A DNA stretch of 64,000 nt, taken from the NCBI GenBank assembly GCA_009829735.1, contig CM020618.1, positions 43,352,878 to 43,416,877 on the forward strand. Reading direction: 5' to 3'. The position numbers were made by a program, and so were the translations under genes. The notes beneath the pieces were generated by a model, which was not told the origin of the DNA, did not search any database, and saw only the letters and a list, made by a program, of their open reading frames with translations. This document shows positions 10,090-19,819 of this stretch, in pieces; position 1 is the first letter of the stretch; every line of letters begins with the position of its first letter. The DNA comes from Pyropia yezoensis (taxonomy: Eukaryota > Rhodophyta > Bangiophyceae > Bangiales > Bangiaceae).

Positions 10090-10924
10090 GTGAGTGGGAA
10101 TAGAATTAGTAGTGATAGTGGCCCCCGACCTGACGAGGTTAGACTCGGGTCGGGGCCACTTGGGGTTATGGGGGGGCTACCTGGCCAACGTGCCGAGGCT
10201 CCCCCAGATGCACGTTAAGAGGGACAGCGAGGCGCCCTTGGCCCGCGCCCTCAGGAAAAAGACAACTGCGCGTTTGCTTTCCTCTTCCCCGTGTGCACTA
10301 CCGTGCGTATCTGTTTGCTCCGCGAGCAGGCACGTGAGGCAACAGGCATACCATTCTCGTAGTTCCCCTTTCTGTGTTACCTGTCCCTTTCCCCCGAGGG
10401 ATATTGACACGTGTCTGAAAGGATCGAGTTTTATACCACAGTTTTTCGTGGGTACGGGAGGCTGCGCGGTTTCCGTGGCAAGTCCCTACGGCGCAATTTG
10501 GTGGGCCACGCCTTTCTGGCAGGCGTTCCCGCATCGGCGCCTTACTTTGACTGTGGTGAGGAGGTGGAGGCCAGCTCTTTGACCGCAGGGTGGGGGTGGG
10601 CGTAATCCTTGAGTCCCTCAAGTTATCACAGTTGGCCCAGCCACTCCAGCTTGTACGGGGGTCCTTGAGTGACCGGTCGTCTCCCTTTGCCCGCACTCCT
10701 GTGCGGGTGGACTGTGGTGTGTCGTGACACCGCTCGCATAGGTCCCGCTTCGTCTCTCCTCCTCTGGAGCTTGAGCGTGACGGAGAGGCTGAGCTTGTGG
10801 GTGCACTTCGTTACAACATACTGTGCTGAGGTGCATTTGCCCGAGCTGCTTTTCTCTTTCTAGCTGAATCTACCCGAAAGCCGACGCAGCAGTGATCATC
10901 CAAGTGTCTTGAAGCAGCCCAACC
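10090..10924 (+). other. Copia 5' leader, second part
   Basis: Non-coding sequence between the pogo insertion and the gag start codon. It has moderate GC and no conserved domain in any frame. It may hold RNA packaging and translation signals, but no motif was identified. Confidence 0.55.
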
Positions 10925-12676
10925 ATGTCGGGGTCCAGCTCCGCGGCGTCCGAGTTTTTGTCGGACCTCCCAACTAAGCAGTTGACCGAGGCACAGTTGG
11001 GCTTCGTGCTGGCCGTCCGAGGTCTGCCCGTGGGATCAGGTGAAGATCTCTTCGAAGGAGACGACCTGCGCCTGCAGGTGGTAGACCTGTTTCCCCCGGG
11101 GGTTCTCCTTAGCCCGGAGATGATGCGGGTTCCTCTACTGCACCAAGGCCTGCTAGCCTTGCTGCGGACGAACGGAGTCACCCTAGGCGGCAACTCCGAC
11201 ATGCGCAGCATCAAGCGCCTGGCCGCGACGCTCTACCCGTCGGGGGCGGACAAGGACTTTGCAGTGAGCGCACTCAATGGTTTCGAGCAACGCCAAGTGC
11301 AGCTGTGCCTCCATGGCGATACCGCTGTCATGCCAGGCTGGCCGTCGGGGCTCGATCACCAGCCGAACCATGCAGAGTCTGTGCGAACAACTCCACAGTC
11401 GATACCAGGCGGAGCTTCTTCCCGCCCTGCCCAGTTCGCTTCCCAGCCTGGTGTGCAGCAAGACGCATGCGACAGCGGTGGGGCCGAGGCCATTGGCTCG
11501 CAGCATCCATCGAACCTGCCACCATTGTCAAGCTTTGGCAACCGAGCCCTGCGCACGGGAGGCTCGGCGGTTCACTCTGAGCCCGCCATCACGACGGCAG
11601 GAGGCGCCCTGGATAGCAACCTTGCGCACCGCGTGTCGCTGCGATCCAAAGACAACCAGGCGAAGTTCTCTGGGGACGCACGGGAGTGCTTGGACGACTT
11701 TGTAGCAGACTACAACCTTGCCGGGCGAGACTTTGGGCTGTCGCCCGAGCAGAAGCTGTGTTACTTGCACAACCTTCTTCGTGGTGACGAAAAGCGATTC
11801 TACCTGTCGGAGCTGGAGCCGTTTGCTACGTCTTACGTCGACGCCGTCGCACGCATCCGCGCTGAGTATCACTCGGCGGTGCACCAGAGCCAGGCTCAGA
11901 ACACTCTGAGTAGCCTGCGAATGGCCAGCTTTGTGGCCAACGGCATGACGGAGCAGGATGCATTGGCGGGGACCTATCGGACGATTGCGAGAACTGCCAA
12001 GCTCCTTCCCCCGTCTCACCAGGGGGAGGCACACCGTGTCAACTTCCTCAGGGGTGCTGTGGTAGGGTATCCCTGGGCTACGGCGCCTCTCAGTCGCATT
12101 CCTACTGCGCGGCTGGGCTTTCAGCAGCTGTATGGGGAGCTGCAGTCGACTCTCTTCCTGTGCGAGGAGGCAAAGCGCGCAGTACTCCAGGACTCGGCGA
12201 TCAATGCCAAACCTGTTGCAGCCAGCTCCGGCGCCATGGACGTGTTGTACGGCGGCCAGCGCTGGTATGCCACCAACCCGAAGGACAAGGGGGGCTACGG
12301 ATCTGGAAAGCCGTCAGGACGATTCAACCCGCTGAGTGTGATGGGTTGCTTCAACTGTGACAAGCCCAACCATTCGGCCAAAGACTGCCCCGAGCCGTAC
12401 AACGGAGCTAAGCAAGACGCACGGCGGCAGGAGTATCAAGCTAAGCGCAGCGCAAAGCGTGCTGCGGTCGTACAGGTCATGTACGAGCTCTGTGGCCAAG
12501 CAGTTGCGCTGAGAGACGGACCAGCGGGAAGTGAGATGACGGGCGAAGGCGAAGTGCAACCAGAGGGCGAGCAGGAGACGCTCTTCCAGGCGCTGATGGA
12601 GGGAGCCGGCTTGATGGAGGACGCAAGCAAACGCGGCGCCGAGATGGACGAGCAGGGTTTTCAGCCGAGGGAGTGA
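10925..12676 (+). CDS. gag: Copia Gag polyprotein with CCHC zinc knuckle
   Basis: Intact frame of 583 residues from the ATG in CCATGTCGG at 10925. It forms the retrotransposon's virus-like particle and binds its RNA. The central region (about residues 235-420, from KFSGDARECLDDFVADYNLA) has the helical character of retrotransposon Gag. A CCHC knuckle, CFNCDKPNHSAKDC, lies near residues 474-487, followed by a basic tail. It ends in TGA at 12674-12676 and overlaps the next frame, which lies at -1 relative to gag. So either Pol was made by a -1 frameshift or a single ancestral frame was broken here; most copia elements have one frame. This is the only intact protein of this copia copy. Confidence 0.82.
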   Translation: MSGSSSAASEFLSDLPTKQLTEAQLGFVLAVRGLPVGSGEDLFEGDDLRLQVVDLFPPGVLLSPEMMRVPLLHQGLLALLRTNGVTLGGNSDMRSIKRLAATLYPSGADKDFAVSALNGFEQRQVQLCLHGDTAVMPGWPSGLDHQPNHAESVRTTPQSIPGGASSRPAQFASQPGVQQDACDSGGAEAIGSQHPSNLPPLSSFGNRALRTGGSAVHSEPAITTAGGALDSNLAHRVSLRSKDNQAKFSGDARECLDDFVADYNLAGRDFGLSPEQKLCYLHNLLRGDEKRFYLSELEPFATSYVDAVARIRAEYHSAVHQSQAQNTLSSLRMASFVANGMTEQDALAGTYRTIARTAKLLPPSHQGEAHRVNFLRGAVVGYPWATAPLSRIPTARLGFQQLYGELQSTLFLCEEAKRAVLQDSAINAKPVAASSGAMDVLYGGQRWYATNPKDKGGYGSGKPSGRFNPLSVMGCFNCDKPNHSAKDCPEPYNGAKQDARRQEYQAKRSAKRAAVVQVMYELCGQAVALRDGPAGSEMTGEGEVQPEGEQETLFQALMEGAGLMEDASKRGAEMDEQGFQPRE

Positions 12677-14364
12677 TCCGTCGCTGCTCCCTCAAGCAAA
12701 GACGAACAGACCCACCCGATCGACAGGACAGCCCGGTCGATATCTTCCTGGCGGTGGACGAAGCCAACCTCAGCTTTCTGTCGCGCTCGGACAAGTTCCA
12801 TGGAGCTTGCCCGAACACCGGCGCGCAGAAGACTGTGATTGGCAAGCAACAAGCGGAGGCGTATGTGGTGGCGCACGGAGACCGACGATCAATGGGGCCC
12901 CCACGGCCAAATATCTTCCGGCTTGGAGGCGGGCGGCGTGCGTCTGTGGCCACTTTGACCGTCCGAATGCCCATTACGCAGGACTTCTTCCTGATATTGA
13001 CAATTGACGTTATCGAACTCAGCGTCCCTCTGCTGCTGGGCCTCGAGAAGAGGGACCAGCACCGGCTCTACTTCAACAACACGAGGAACAAGCTGGTGTG
13101 CGTCAACGAGGGAGTCAGTTTGCCAGTGGTACGCAAGTTGGGGCATGCCTACTACCAGTGGGGGCCTGAAGTGCTCTACACGTACCCAGAGCTGCAGAAG
13201 ATCCACAAGCACTTCATCCATACCAAACCTGAGCGGCTCTACAATGTCATGAAGCGCGCCGAGGTGGCCAACGTGGTGCCAGAAACCCTGAAGCAGCTGC
13301 AGGACGTTGCTTCCGCGTGTGACGTTTGCCAACGTTTGGCAAGAGAGCCCAGTCGGCTTCCTGTGGCGCTACCGGAGGAGGACACTTGCTTCAACCGTCT
13401 TGTCTACGTTGACATCATGTTCGTGGAGCAGCAGGCGGTGCTTCATGCCGTAAACAGCGACACTCTCTTCAATGCGGCTACGATCCTCAACGGACAGTAG
13501 GCAGCGGAGGTGTGGGAAGCCTTCATGCTGGTCTGGGTCACTCCTCTTGTGGGCTGCCCAGAGGAGCTGCACGTGGACGCGGGATCTCAACTCCGGTCCG
13601 CTAGCTTCCTGGCCTTGCTCAGTAGTTGTGGCGTCAAGATGCGTCCGTCTGGCGTGGAGAGCCACAACGCCCTTGGAGCGGGGGAGCGCTACCATGCATA
13701 ACTGCGGCAGCTCTTCAAACGAGTCCGGGCCGACCATCCCAAGATTCCGGTCCAGCTGGCAATCACCATGGCGGTCTGGGCAATGAACCAGACGGCTGGT
13801 CCTCGTGCGCTATCACCCATATTGCTTTTCTTCGGTATCCACCCTCGAATGCCTGTCAGCCCGGCCTATCTGCCCAACCACCGGGAACGCTGCAAGGCAC
13901 TCGTCGAGGCGCGGGCGGGTATGTCGAAGCAAATTACGCGAGACCGCCTCGACCGCGCACTGCGGACACAAGTGCCTCATGCGGCCGCAGCAAACATCAA
14001 GCCCGGTATTGACGTGCTGGTGTAACGCTAGAATCCTGTGGACAAGTGGGAGGGACCGCACCGGGTGATCAGTTGCAGCAGCAAGCAAGTCTGGCTGGAT
14101 GTGAATAACAAAGCCAAAATGTTCTCCATTGACAAGGTTAAGGAGTACCTGCCGCCCCCCGTGACGGGCACCGACGGCGAGCCTTCCCAGACGGCGGCCA
14201 AGCCCACAGACGAGCAAGTGGGCTCCATCCTAGACGGCATCATCGCCGGTACCACCCTCGTCGCGGAGATCAGTCGTCGAGTGGGGGAGCTCCGCGACAA
14301 AGCCTACCGCTCAACTACTGAGGAGCTTCAGACCCCAGGGGACATCTACATCACCGAGTCCTGA
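12673..14364 (+). pseudogene. Copia protease-integrase region with internal stop codons
   Basis: One reading frame carries protease then integrase. The protease active site reads CPNTGAQKTVIG near 12811-12846. Family enzymes have D-T/S-G, so the catalytic Asp is Asn here, explicable by one G-to-A change. A His/Cys zinc-binding region follows (HKHFIHTKPERLYNV ... CDVCQRLA), then part of the integrase core (FNRLVYVDIMFVE, then GCPEELHVDAGSQLRS, then SGVESHNALGAGERYH). In-frame stops occur at 13498-13500, 13699-13701, 14023-14025 and 14029-14031. The C-terminal domain continues past them (DKWEGPHRVISCSSKQVWLD) to a stop at 14362-14364, just where a frameshift is needed to enter RT. Clearly non-functional. 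Confidence 0.85.
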
Positions 14365-15918
14365 AGGCAGGAGACCCACGCATCCTGTTACCGGGGATCC
14401 AAGGAGCGCGACGTAAGGAAGCTGACGGGCTTATGCGGCGCGGCGCATTGGAGAAAGTGCTGAAGGCGTCCCTACCTGGAGGAGCACCTGTCCTTGGGGC
14501 GCGTTTTGTTGACGCCTTCAAGAAGGTGGGGACCAACGACGAGATGCCCAAGTCGCGGCTTGTCGGCCAGGGGCACAGAGACAGGGCTAAGCCCTTCATC
14601 GTTCACAGTGCTTCTGATCTACGTCAGAGCTCCACGAGGCTCTTAGTCTCTACCAGCGCAGTCCTCGGCTTCCGCCTGTTCCTTCACGACGTGGACCAGG
14701 CCTACTTGCAGAGCAAGGACAAGCTGACGAGGGACATCTACCTCAAGCTGAGTCGGGAGGATGTGGCACTCTTCAATCTGGCGGAGGACGAGCTTCTGAT
14801 GGTGCTACTGCCTATGTACGGCATACCCGACTCAGGGGACTACTGGGATGTGACAGTGACCGCCCACTCTGAGGACGATCTCAAGTTGTCGCCTCTCACT
14901 GGGGACCCGCGTCTGTTCGTCAAGCCCAATGACGATAGCGTCGATGGGCTCATGGGCAACTACGTCGATGACTTCGCCCACGGCGGCAACGAGGCATTTC
15001 AGGAGCTGACGCTGAAGACTCTCAAGGTCTTTGAGGCGAAGCCAAGAGAGTGGGACTGCTTTAACTTTGTCGGCGTCTCTATCAAGACCGTACCTGGTTT
15101 ACCACGCTCCTTCACCCTGGGCCAGGAGAAGTATGTGGACGCCGCGGTCATCCAGTCCTTGGACGTCGATTATGAGACTTTTGTCTCGATGCCGTCTGGC
15201 TTCGCATGGTTGGCACATAGCCAGCCGGACCTGTGCTGCGCCATCAACCGCTCGGCGCAAGTGACGGCGACGTCGTTTGGCACTCGCCACGTGCAGGAGC
15301 TGAACAGGGCCATCAAGCGCGCGAAGGCGACGGCAAGCCTTAGCCTATCGTACACCCCGCTCGATTGGGAGACGCTGCATCTTCGCGTTTACGCCGATGG
15401 TTCTTTTTGCCAACAACGACGACCAATCGTCGCAGATTGGCTGCGTCGTGCTGCTGCGCGACGGCACGGACAAGTGCCACGTACTGGCCTATTCAAGCAA
15501 GAAGGCTCGTCGGGTGGTCCGAAGCATCATGGCGGGGGAATTGTATGCTTTTGCCGACGCCTTTGACGCGGCGTACATCATCAAGCACGACTTAGAGCGC
15601 ATTTACCGGCAGCACCTGCCGCTCGTCATGCTCACTGACTCGAAGCAAATGATTGACGTCGTCACTAGAGCGTCACACACCACCGAGAAGCGGCTTATGA
15701 TCGATGGGGCGGCGGCGCGGGAGGCCTACATGCGGAACGAGATCTCCAACGTGGGCTTGCTCAAGTCTGAGCACAACGTGGCGGACGGGCTCACCAAGCC
15801 TGGGCCGTGCGCGGCCTTGGACGCGGTCTTGCGGACGGGCAAGGACACGAACCCCGTGCAGCAGTGGATCATCCGTTCCCCGGCATCGACTGAGCACTCG
15901 GCTGGGGGAGGGCGGTGA
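14358..15918 (+). pseudogene. Copia reverse transcriptase and RNase H, split by a frameshift
   Basis: The RT frame is entered around 14358 (VLKAGDPRILLPG, then EADGLMRRGALEKV) and is open to 15566. Diagnostic RVT_2 motifs include RLVGQGHRDRAKPF, FLHDVDQAYLQSKD, MYGIPDSGDYW and the catalytic NYVDDFAHGG near 14960-14990. RNase H starts in this frame (LRVYADGSF) but continues one frame over from about 15397 (NNDDQSSQIGC, IMAGELYAF, LTDSKQM, SEHNVADGLTKPG), so a small indel lies near 15400-15410. All RNase H acidic residues are present across the two frames. The frame ends at 15918 against the purine tract. Without the indel the enzyme would look complete. Confidence 0.88.
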
Positions 15919-15919
15919 G
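15901..15919 (+). other. Polypurine tract of the copia element
   Basis: GGGGGAGGGCGGTGAG lies immediately before the 3' LTR, the expected primer site for plus-strand DNA synthesis. It overlaps the end of the RNase H frame. Confidence 0.8.
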
Positions 15920-16305
15920 TGTGAGATTTCCGCCTTGGCTGGGGTGCGCATCCTCGCGCTCAGCCGATTTGGTGCCAGGGGGGCCACTTTACGTTGGGGA
16001 CCAATTCGCATGTTGTTTATCTGTACTGTCGTTAGATTGGATGGCTGGGCGTGTAGGTGGCTTGTTTGCGCGGCCGCACCCGTGTGGAGGGTGCTGGTGG
16101 CGGTATGTTTTGGCCAGTGTTGACCCGGACCCGCGTGAGGTGGGCACGCATATAAGGGCGGGTCCTAGCGCCGGTGCGACGGCGGCGGCCGACGGCGGCA
16201 GACTTGACACCACGCCGACGCTCCCCTGTTGGGAGCCTCGGCGCGTGGTGTTCGGTCGTTGGGGAATACACTGCTTGTTTTCTCATCATCTCGCCGACAT
16301 TCACA
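15920..16305 (+). repeat. 3' LTR of the copia element
   Basis: 386 bp, TGTGAG...ATTCACA, about 98% identical to 5287-5671 by eye, followed by target duplication GCCAC at 16306-16310. Differences are at the first few bases, a GGTCCTAG versus GGCCGAG stretch, and one A/C. Confidence 0.92.
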
Positions 16306-16488
16306 GCCACCGCCGCTGCCGCCGTTTTTTTCCACCGCCGCTTCAGAGCGGCCCGCGGCGCTCGCCCGCGACGCGCGCGCGGCGGCGGGCCCTTTCTCTG
16401 GAAGAATGACATGTCCATTTCAATGACGATGGTGGGGACATGCAAACGTGGTGCGGATCATGCGAGTTGACGATGGAACGCACCCCCC

Positions 16489-18100
16489 TTACCCCTCTCC
16501 GTCCATTGGCATCTTGCGCACAAAAGTGGCACCCGCGCGCGCCCACCCCACCCGACCCACCGTCAGCCTGCGCAGGGCCACCAGCTTTGGGGTGGCCGCC
16601 GCGACACACGCGTCAAGGCCTCTCCCCCAATTGTCCAGGGACAGGACCTCGAGAGAGTGGCGGGAGGGCGACGCCGCCAGTGCATCCAGAAGAGCGCCCG
16701 TCCAGTTGAGGCCCATGCGCCCTGGGGGCAAGCCAAAGGCAGAGACGGAGAGCACAGCTAGGCCAGGCAAGCATGGACACGACACAAACACAGGGTCCTT
16801 CATTTCCAGCGTGAGGTTGATCAGCCCCGTCAGGCGAGATAGCGGAGACAGCGTAGGCTGGGAATTGTCAGGCACCACCAGCGTCAGCTTGCGCAAGGTT
16901 CCCACCTCAGCGGGTCCATGTACCAGCCGCTGCAGGTACGTGCCAGTGCATGGAACTGCGCTGACCACGAGCAGCTCTACTGGCAGAGCAGCGGCAGGTA
17001 CGAAGAGGCCCGCATCAAACGGAAACGCACATGGCGCGTTCATGTAGCCCAAGGGGGTCGAGGTCCCAGGACGACGCAGGACCAGTCGGCGCAGCCGTCG
17101 GCCACGCATCATGAGGGCAAAGCCGCTGCGGTCGATCGGGTCGAATCGCTCGTCGGACACGTGCCACTCCAGCGACGAGAGCAGGGGGAGCGCCGTGGGC
17201 AGCGTCCAGCTCGTCCACGCGCCGTCCGCGTCGTTGCCCTGGAGCGTGAGGCCCTCTAGCGCCGGGCACGCAGCCGCCACGGCCGCGGACGTCGCAGAGG
17301 TCAGGTCGCAGGTGAGCGTTAGCGCCGTTAGCACAGGCAGACGGGGGAGGGAGCCCACTAGGGAGGCCACCGACCACGCGTCGACCACTCCAGCGCCCCC
17401 TACGCTGGCTTCGTGTTCGCACCCCATGGCCACGGACAGCTCCTCCAACGTCTGCTCGCGCCACCACCAACGACGCCCCGCGCGCGTGACCGGCGTTGCG
17501 GGCGCACAGGTGGGTGAGCTACAGGCGCCGCAAGGGCCCAAATGCAGCCTCCGTGGCGGCCAGCGCCGCGACCGCCCGGCCGCGAGCGGCCAGCGAGCTG
17601 ACCCGCCCGCGCGGCAGGGCAGGCAGCAGGGCCCCCCACCAGAGGCGGGAAGATTCGTCCCGCGCGTGGAGCCCACACGCGCCCAAGCTGTCGCACAGCT
17701 CCACCACGCGCAGGTGGGAAAGGCGGCCCAAGAAGGAGGTCAGCGACGAAAGGCGCCGGGCCTTCTCTGCGCCTGCCACCGTCTGCACACGCAGGGCCTA
17801 CGCGCCGGGACGGGGGACATAACAGTGGTGGAGGACGTCCAGGGCTCCGCAGGCCACGACGTCGAGCCGCTCGACGGAGCTGTAGGCGGTGGCGCCCAGC
17901 CGCCGGCAGGTCAGCAGCAACGGCCGCAGCGACCGCACGCCCGCGCCGTCGGCGCCCGTCGTCACCCGCTGTGCGACGGCGCGCAGCAGGTCATCGGACA
18001 GGTCCAGGAGACCCGCCACCCCGTCGTGGCCGCCCCGCCCCCGGGGCCGCCCCCCGCCGGCACTGCCTCCCGCATCGGGCGCGCCGCGAGCGGGATGGCA
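16489..18100 (-). pseudogene. F-box/leucine-rich-repeat-like protein, disrupted
   Basis: Read right to left, an F-box-like stretch (LLDLSDDLLRAVAQRV, then LRPLLLTCRRLGATAYSSVERLDV) near 18020-17840 is followed by irregular leucine-rich repeats (HLRVVELCDSLGACGL; LPVLTALTLTCDLTS; CPALEGLTLQGNDADG; VGTLRKLTLVVPDNS; LINLTLEMKDP) to a stop near 16489. The frame meets a TAG at about 17798-17800 and changes twice between 17520 and 17460. A very short intron (about 40 bp, ending GTGTGCAG) could remove the first stop, but the later shifts remain. I read it as a recent pseudogene or a gene with sequence errors. F-box/LRR proteins are SCF ubiquitin-ligase adaptors. The copia insertion ends 183 bp from its 3' end. 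Confidence 0.55.
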
Positions 18101-19819
18101 GCAGGTTGTCTGAGGGGGGGGGCTTGGATGGCGACGCGGCGGTGGCCCCGCTTTGGCACCGTCGCAAGCGACCGAAAGAGGGCGGGGTAAGGAAGAGGTG
18201 GCGGAGGCAGGGGGGGGGGGGGGGGTGGGGAAAGAGCCTCTGGCGCCCTCTCTGCTGGCAACCGCGCCACCCCTTTTGGGACGTTGGCCACCCGCGGGCC
18301 CCCCCGACCGTGCGGGCGGTGGGTGCACCCGCGGGCCGGGACGGGGCGGCCAGCCCGGTGACCGCGGCAAAGAAGCGCCCCCGGCGGTGCGTGCGAGCCC
18401 AGCCTACCGGGGCGCGCACGGGGCACAAGGGAAGGGAGAGGAGGCCCGGTTGGGGGGGGGGACGGGAGAGGGCCCGGGGGGCTGAGGCGGGATGCCGACG
18501 GGGAGGCTGGGGGCGAGTGGGCCGTGGCGTCCGAGGCCCAGGTGGGGGGAAGCGCGCCCCCGAGGGAGGAGGGGTTTGGGGCCGCGACCAGACTGGATAT
18601 GGCGCACAGGGGGGCGGGGAGGGGGGGGGGTGGGGGGTGTGCCCGTGGTGGCACGGCGGCGACGACGCCAGTGCAAAAAAGGGTGGCAGGGGGGCTGGCG
18701 GACGGGCGACGGGTGCCCACAGGGCGCTGCCCCCCCCAAGGCGGCCGTGCGGCAGCGGGGGGACGGGTCGACGGCGGGGCGGGGCGGGGCGGCGGAAAAA
18801 CCGGTCGGGCCCCGACGCCCCCCTTGTCTGTCCGTGCGGGCGCGCGCTTGCGCGCCCAGCGGGGCAGACGGGTGGCGGCAGCGGCGGCGGCGGCGGGCCG
18901 CCGCTGCTGGCGGTAGACCGAGCCGCGACCGGTGATCCTCCCTGGCTGCCGCAGGCGGGCGGCCTCCCGACAAGGCGAAAAATCTCCCGTGGGGGGGGCG
19001 CGCGGGGGCGCGCGGGGGGTGCGCGCGCCGCTGCCGCCGCAGCCGCCGCCGCCGCCGCCGCCGCGTGGCGCACGGCCGGGGGGCGCTCCCCGAAGCACCG
19101 CGATTGGGGGCAGGGCGCGCCCCGGCGGCGCCCGTGGGTTGTGGCCCAGCGGCCCGCGAAGGGGGGTGGCGGTCGTCGCCGACTTGTTTCTTTCGTACCT
19201 ACGTGCGGTTTCGTAGGTCAGGGCGGCGCACCGTACCATCTACGTGCGATGACATGTGGGCGGCGCCGCAGCGGCGGGGTACTGTGCAGTGTACAGTACT
19301 GTACACGCCCGCGCGATAAGGGGAGTAAAGTGGTCGCCACTCACCACCGACTCATCCATCCACCCACCCCGCCCCCCCTTCCCGGCCCACCCGTGGCCAC
19401 TCTTCCACAGCCCGCCACCCCCCGTCCCTGCCGACCCCTCGCTCTTGAGGACTCGTCTTCCCCCCCCCCCGCACCCCTCGTCCGCCACTCACGGCGTGCG
19501 GGTGTCGGCCTTCAAGAGGCGGCTGCCGAACCAGCGCTCACCCCCGTTCCATTCCCAGCCCGCCAGGGCTCTTGCCGCGACTCCCCCTCTCTCCTCCGTA
19601 CGTCCTCCCACTTCTTCTCTGCCCATGCGACTAAATATGCCCGCGCCATGGAACAGCGGCGGGGCGCGGCGGGCCGGCGGGCTGTGTTCTGCGCTGCCCC
19701 AACCCTCTCCCCCACCCCAGCACAATCCGTGTCCCCGCGACGCGCGCAGCCGCCACCGCCGCCATAGTGGCGTGCGCCACCGCTGGCCGCCCGCCGTCCT
19801 CCCCGCCGTCCTCCCCCCC
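18101..19819. other. GC-rich low-complexity DNA without a supported gene
   Basis: Long open frames on both strands here are Arg/Gly/Pro-rich mirror images of each other and contain no domain. G runs (18210-18224, 18620-18640) and GCC-repeat microsatellites dominate. The module at 19030-19320 is listed separately. The upstream end of the F-box-like gene may lie in the first 250 bp. Confidence 0.5.
19030..19320. repeat. GC-rich module with palindromic tail, related to 4740-4985
   Basis: It shares an ordered set of words with 4740-4985: CCGCCGCCGCGTGGCGC, a GCACCGCG element, a GTCGCCGAC-plus-TTTC box, and then palindromic GTACAGTACTGTAC. Identity is patchy, so it is an old or fast-evolving dispersed repeat rather than a recent copy. 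Confidence 0.4.

Larger units (their letters stand above)
5287..16305 (+). mobile_element. Ty1/copia-type LTR retrotransposon, full length, with nested DNA transposon
   Basis: The element is bounded by two direct LTRs (5287-5671 and 15920-16305) that start TG and end CA. They are flanked by an identical 5-bp duplication, GCCAC, at 5282-5286 and 16306-16310. Internal order is leader, gag with zinc knuckle, protease, integrase, reverse transcriptase, RNase H: the copia order, with integrase before RT. A purine tract lies directly before the 3' LTR. Total length is 11,019 bp, of which 3,434 bp plus a duplicated TA come from a pogo insertion, so the element itself is about 7.6 kb. No clear tRNA primer-binding TGG motif was found after the 5' LTR. 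The pol region is broken by stops and frameshifts, so this copy cannot make its own enzymes. Confidence 0.92.

Noticed and set aside
17971-19767. 598-codon plus-strand open frame
   Set aside because: Arg/Gly/Pro-rich throughout, overlaps equally long minus-strand frames, no domain, and includes the repeat module and G runs. GC-rich DNA simply lacks stop codons.
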